From the NCBI RefSeq assembly GCF_001884185.1, contig NZ_MAOE01000035.1:248001-312000 (forward strand): a stretch of 64,000 nucleotides of DNA, given 5' to 3'. Of the stretch, positions 63,703-64,000 are shown piece after piece. The translations under genes and the position numbers were made by a program. A model generated the notes under the pieces. It saw nothing but the letters and a program-made list of their open reading frames with translations. It had not been told where the DNA came from and made no database searches. Each line of letters begins with the position of its first letter. Position 1 is the stretch's first letter. Source of the stretch: Bacillus albus. GTDB lineage: Bacteria; Bacillota; Bacilli; Bacillales; Bacillaceae_G.

Positions 63703-64000
63703 ATGGGATATGTAGAAGAATTACGAAAAATAGTTGGTCATCGCCCTTTAATTTTAGTTGGTGCTGTTGTACTCGTTATAAATGAAAATGGATATGTATT
63801 ACTACAACAAAGAACAGAGCCTTACGGAAAATGGGGGCTGCCTGGCGGATTAATGGAACTTAGTGAATCACCAGAAGAAACCGCTTGCCGTGAAGTATAC
63901 GAAGAAACAGGAATAGAAGTGAAGAACTTGCGATTAATTAATGTGTTTTCTGGAGCGAACTATTTTACAAAATTAGCAAACGGTGATGAATTTCAATCTG
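63703..64000 (+). CDS. NUDIX hydrolase (3' end cut by window)
   Basis: The ATG at 63703 follows AAAGGAGGCG. The frame is open to the window end, with 99 residues visible, starting MGYVEELRKIVGHRPLILVG. The NUDIX box is complete: GGLMELSES, then PEETACREVYEETGIEV, with the Gly, Glu and REXXEE metal residues in place. It would hydrolyse a nucleoside diphosphate linked to another group; the substrate is not determined by the box. A TACAAT box lies about 32 bases upstream of the start. Confidence 0.9.
   Translation, partial: MGYVEELRKIVGHRPLILVGAVVLVINENGYVLLQQRTEPYGKWGLPGGLMELSESPEETACREVYEETGIEVKNLRLINVFSGANYFTKLANGDEFQS

Overview
The window looks like a chromosomal segment of a Bacillus cereus group bacterium (B. 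cereus, B. thuringiensis or B. anthracis type). The DNA is AT-rich, genes carry strong purine-rich ribosome binding sites, and the backbone order matches the B. subtilis stretch yqhG-yqhH-gcvT ... spoIIIA ... accBC ... spo0A ... bkd. Endospore genes (spoIIIAA-AH, spoIVB, spo0A, splB) make a spore-former certain. No rRNA, tRNA, insertion sequence, prophage or CRISPR array was seen.

Region 1 (1-8.1 kb): a cut membrane protein gene, two small genes, the divergent yqhG/yqhH pair, and the glycine cleavage operon gcvT-gcvPA-gcvPB. No glycine riboswitch is recognisable before gcvT. Region 2 (8.3-16.7 kb) is accessory: two small genes; a GntR-controlled ABC exporter with one ATPase and four tandem related permeases; small membrane proteins; a TetR-SMR-SMR efflux operon with two near-identical operators; an orphan LacI regulator with a perfect palindrome upstream; and a lipoprotein. 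Region 3 (16.7-27.8 kb) mixes backbone (yqhL, lipM, mntR, yqhP, yqhQ, yqhR, aroQ, yqhT, efp, yqhV) with inserts: a proline-rich protein, a PadR/DUF1129-type pair with two palindromic operators, splB and a HAD phosphatase.

Region 4 (27.8-47.3 kb) is one of the most conserved blocks of Bacillus. It holds the eight-gene spoIIIA operon for the mother-cell side of the feeding-tube channel, accB-accC-yqhY for malonyl-CoA supply, nusB, folD, xseA-xseB, ispA-dxs for isoprenoids, tlyA, argR, recN and spoIVB. The start of spoIIIAD appears to be a rare AUC codon. Region 5 (47.4-53.8 kb) contains spo0A with a sigma-H/0A-box promoter, a membrane glycosyltransferase-like protein not part of the B. subtilis order, a yycC-like gene, a glycerophosphodiesterase gene, yqzF and bkdR.

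Region 6 (53.8-62.0 kb) is the branched-chain keto-acid operon ptb-bcd-buk-lpdV-bkdAA-bkdAB-bkdB. A clear sigma-54 promoter precedes it, with a 15-bp-arm inverted repeat at the end of bkdR as the likely activator site. It turns Leu, Ile and Val into branched acyl-CoA primers for membrane lipids. The window ends with a SEDS-family (FtsW/RodA) gene behind a leader hairpin and a truncated NUDIX gene.

Most of this is well-known Bacillus biology. The points that seem least described are the four-permease exporter, the AUC start, the missing riboswitch, the proline-rich protein, and several paired operators. All assignments come from reading the sequence and remembered family features; no database search was run.
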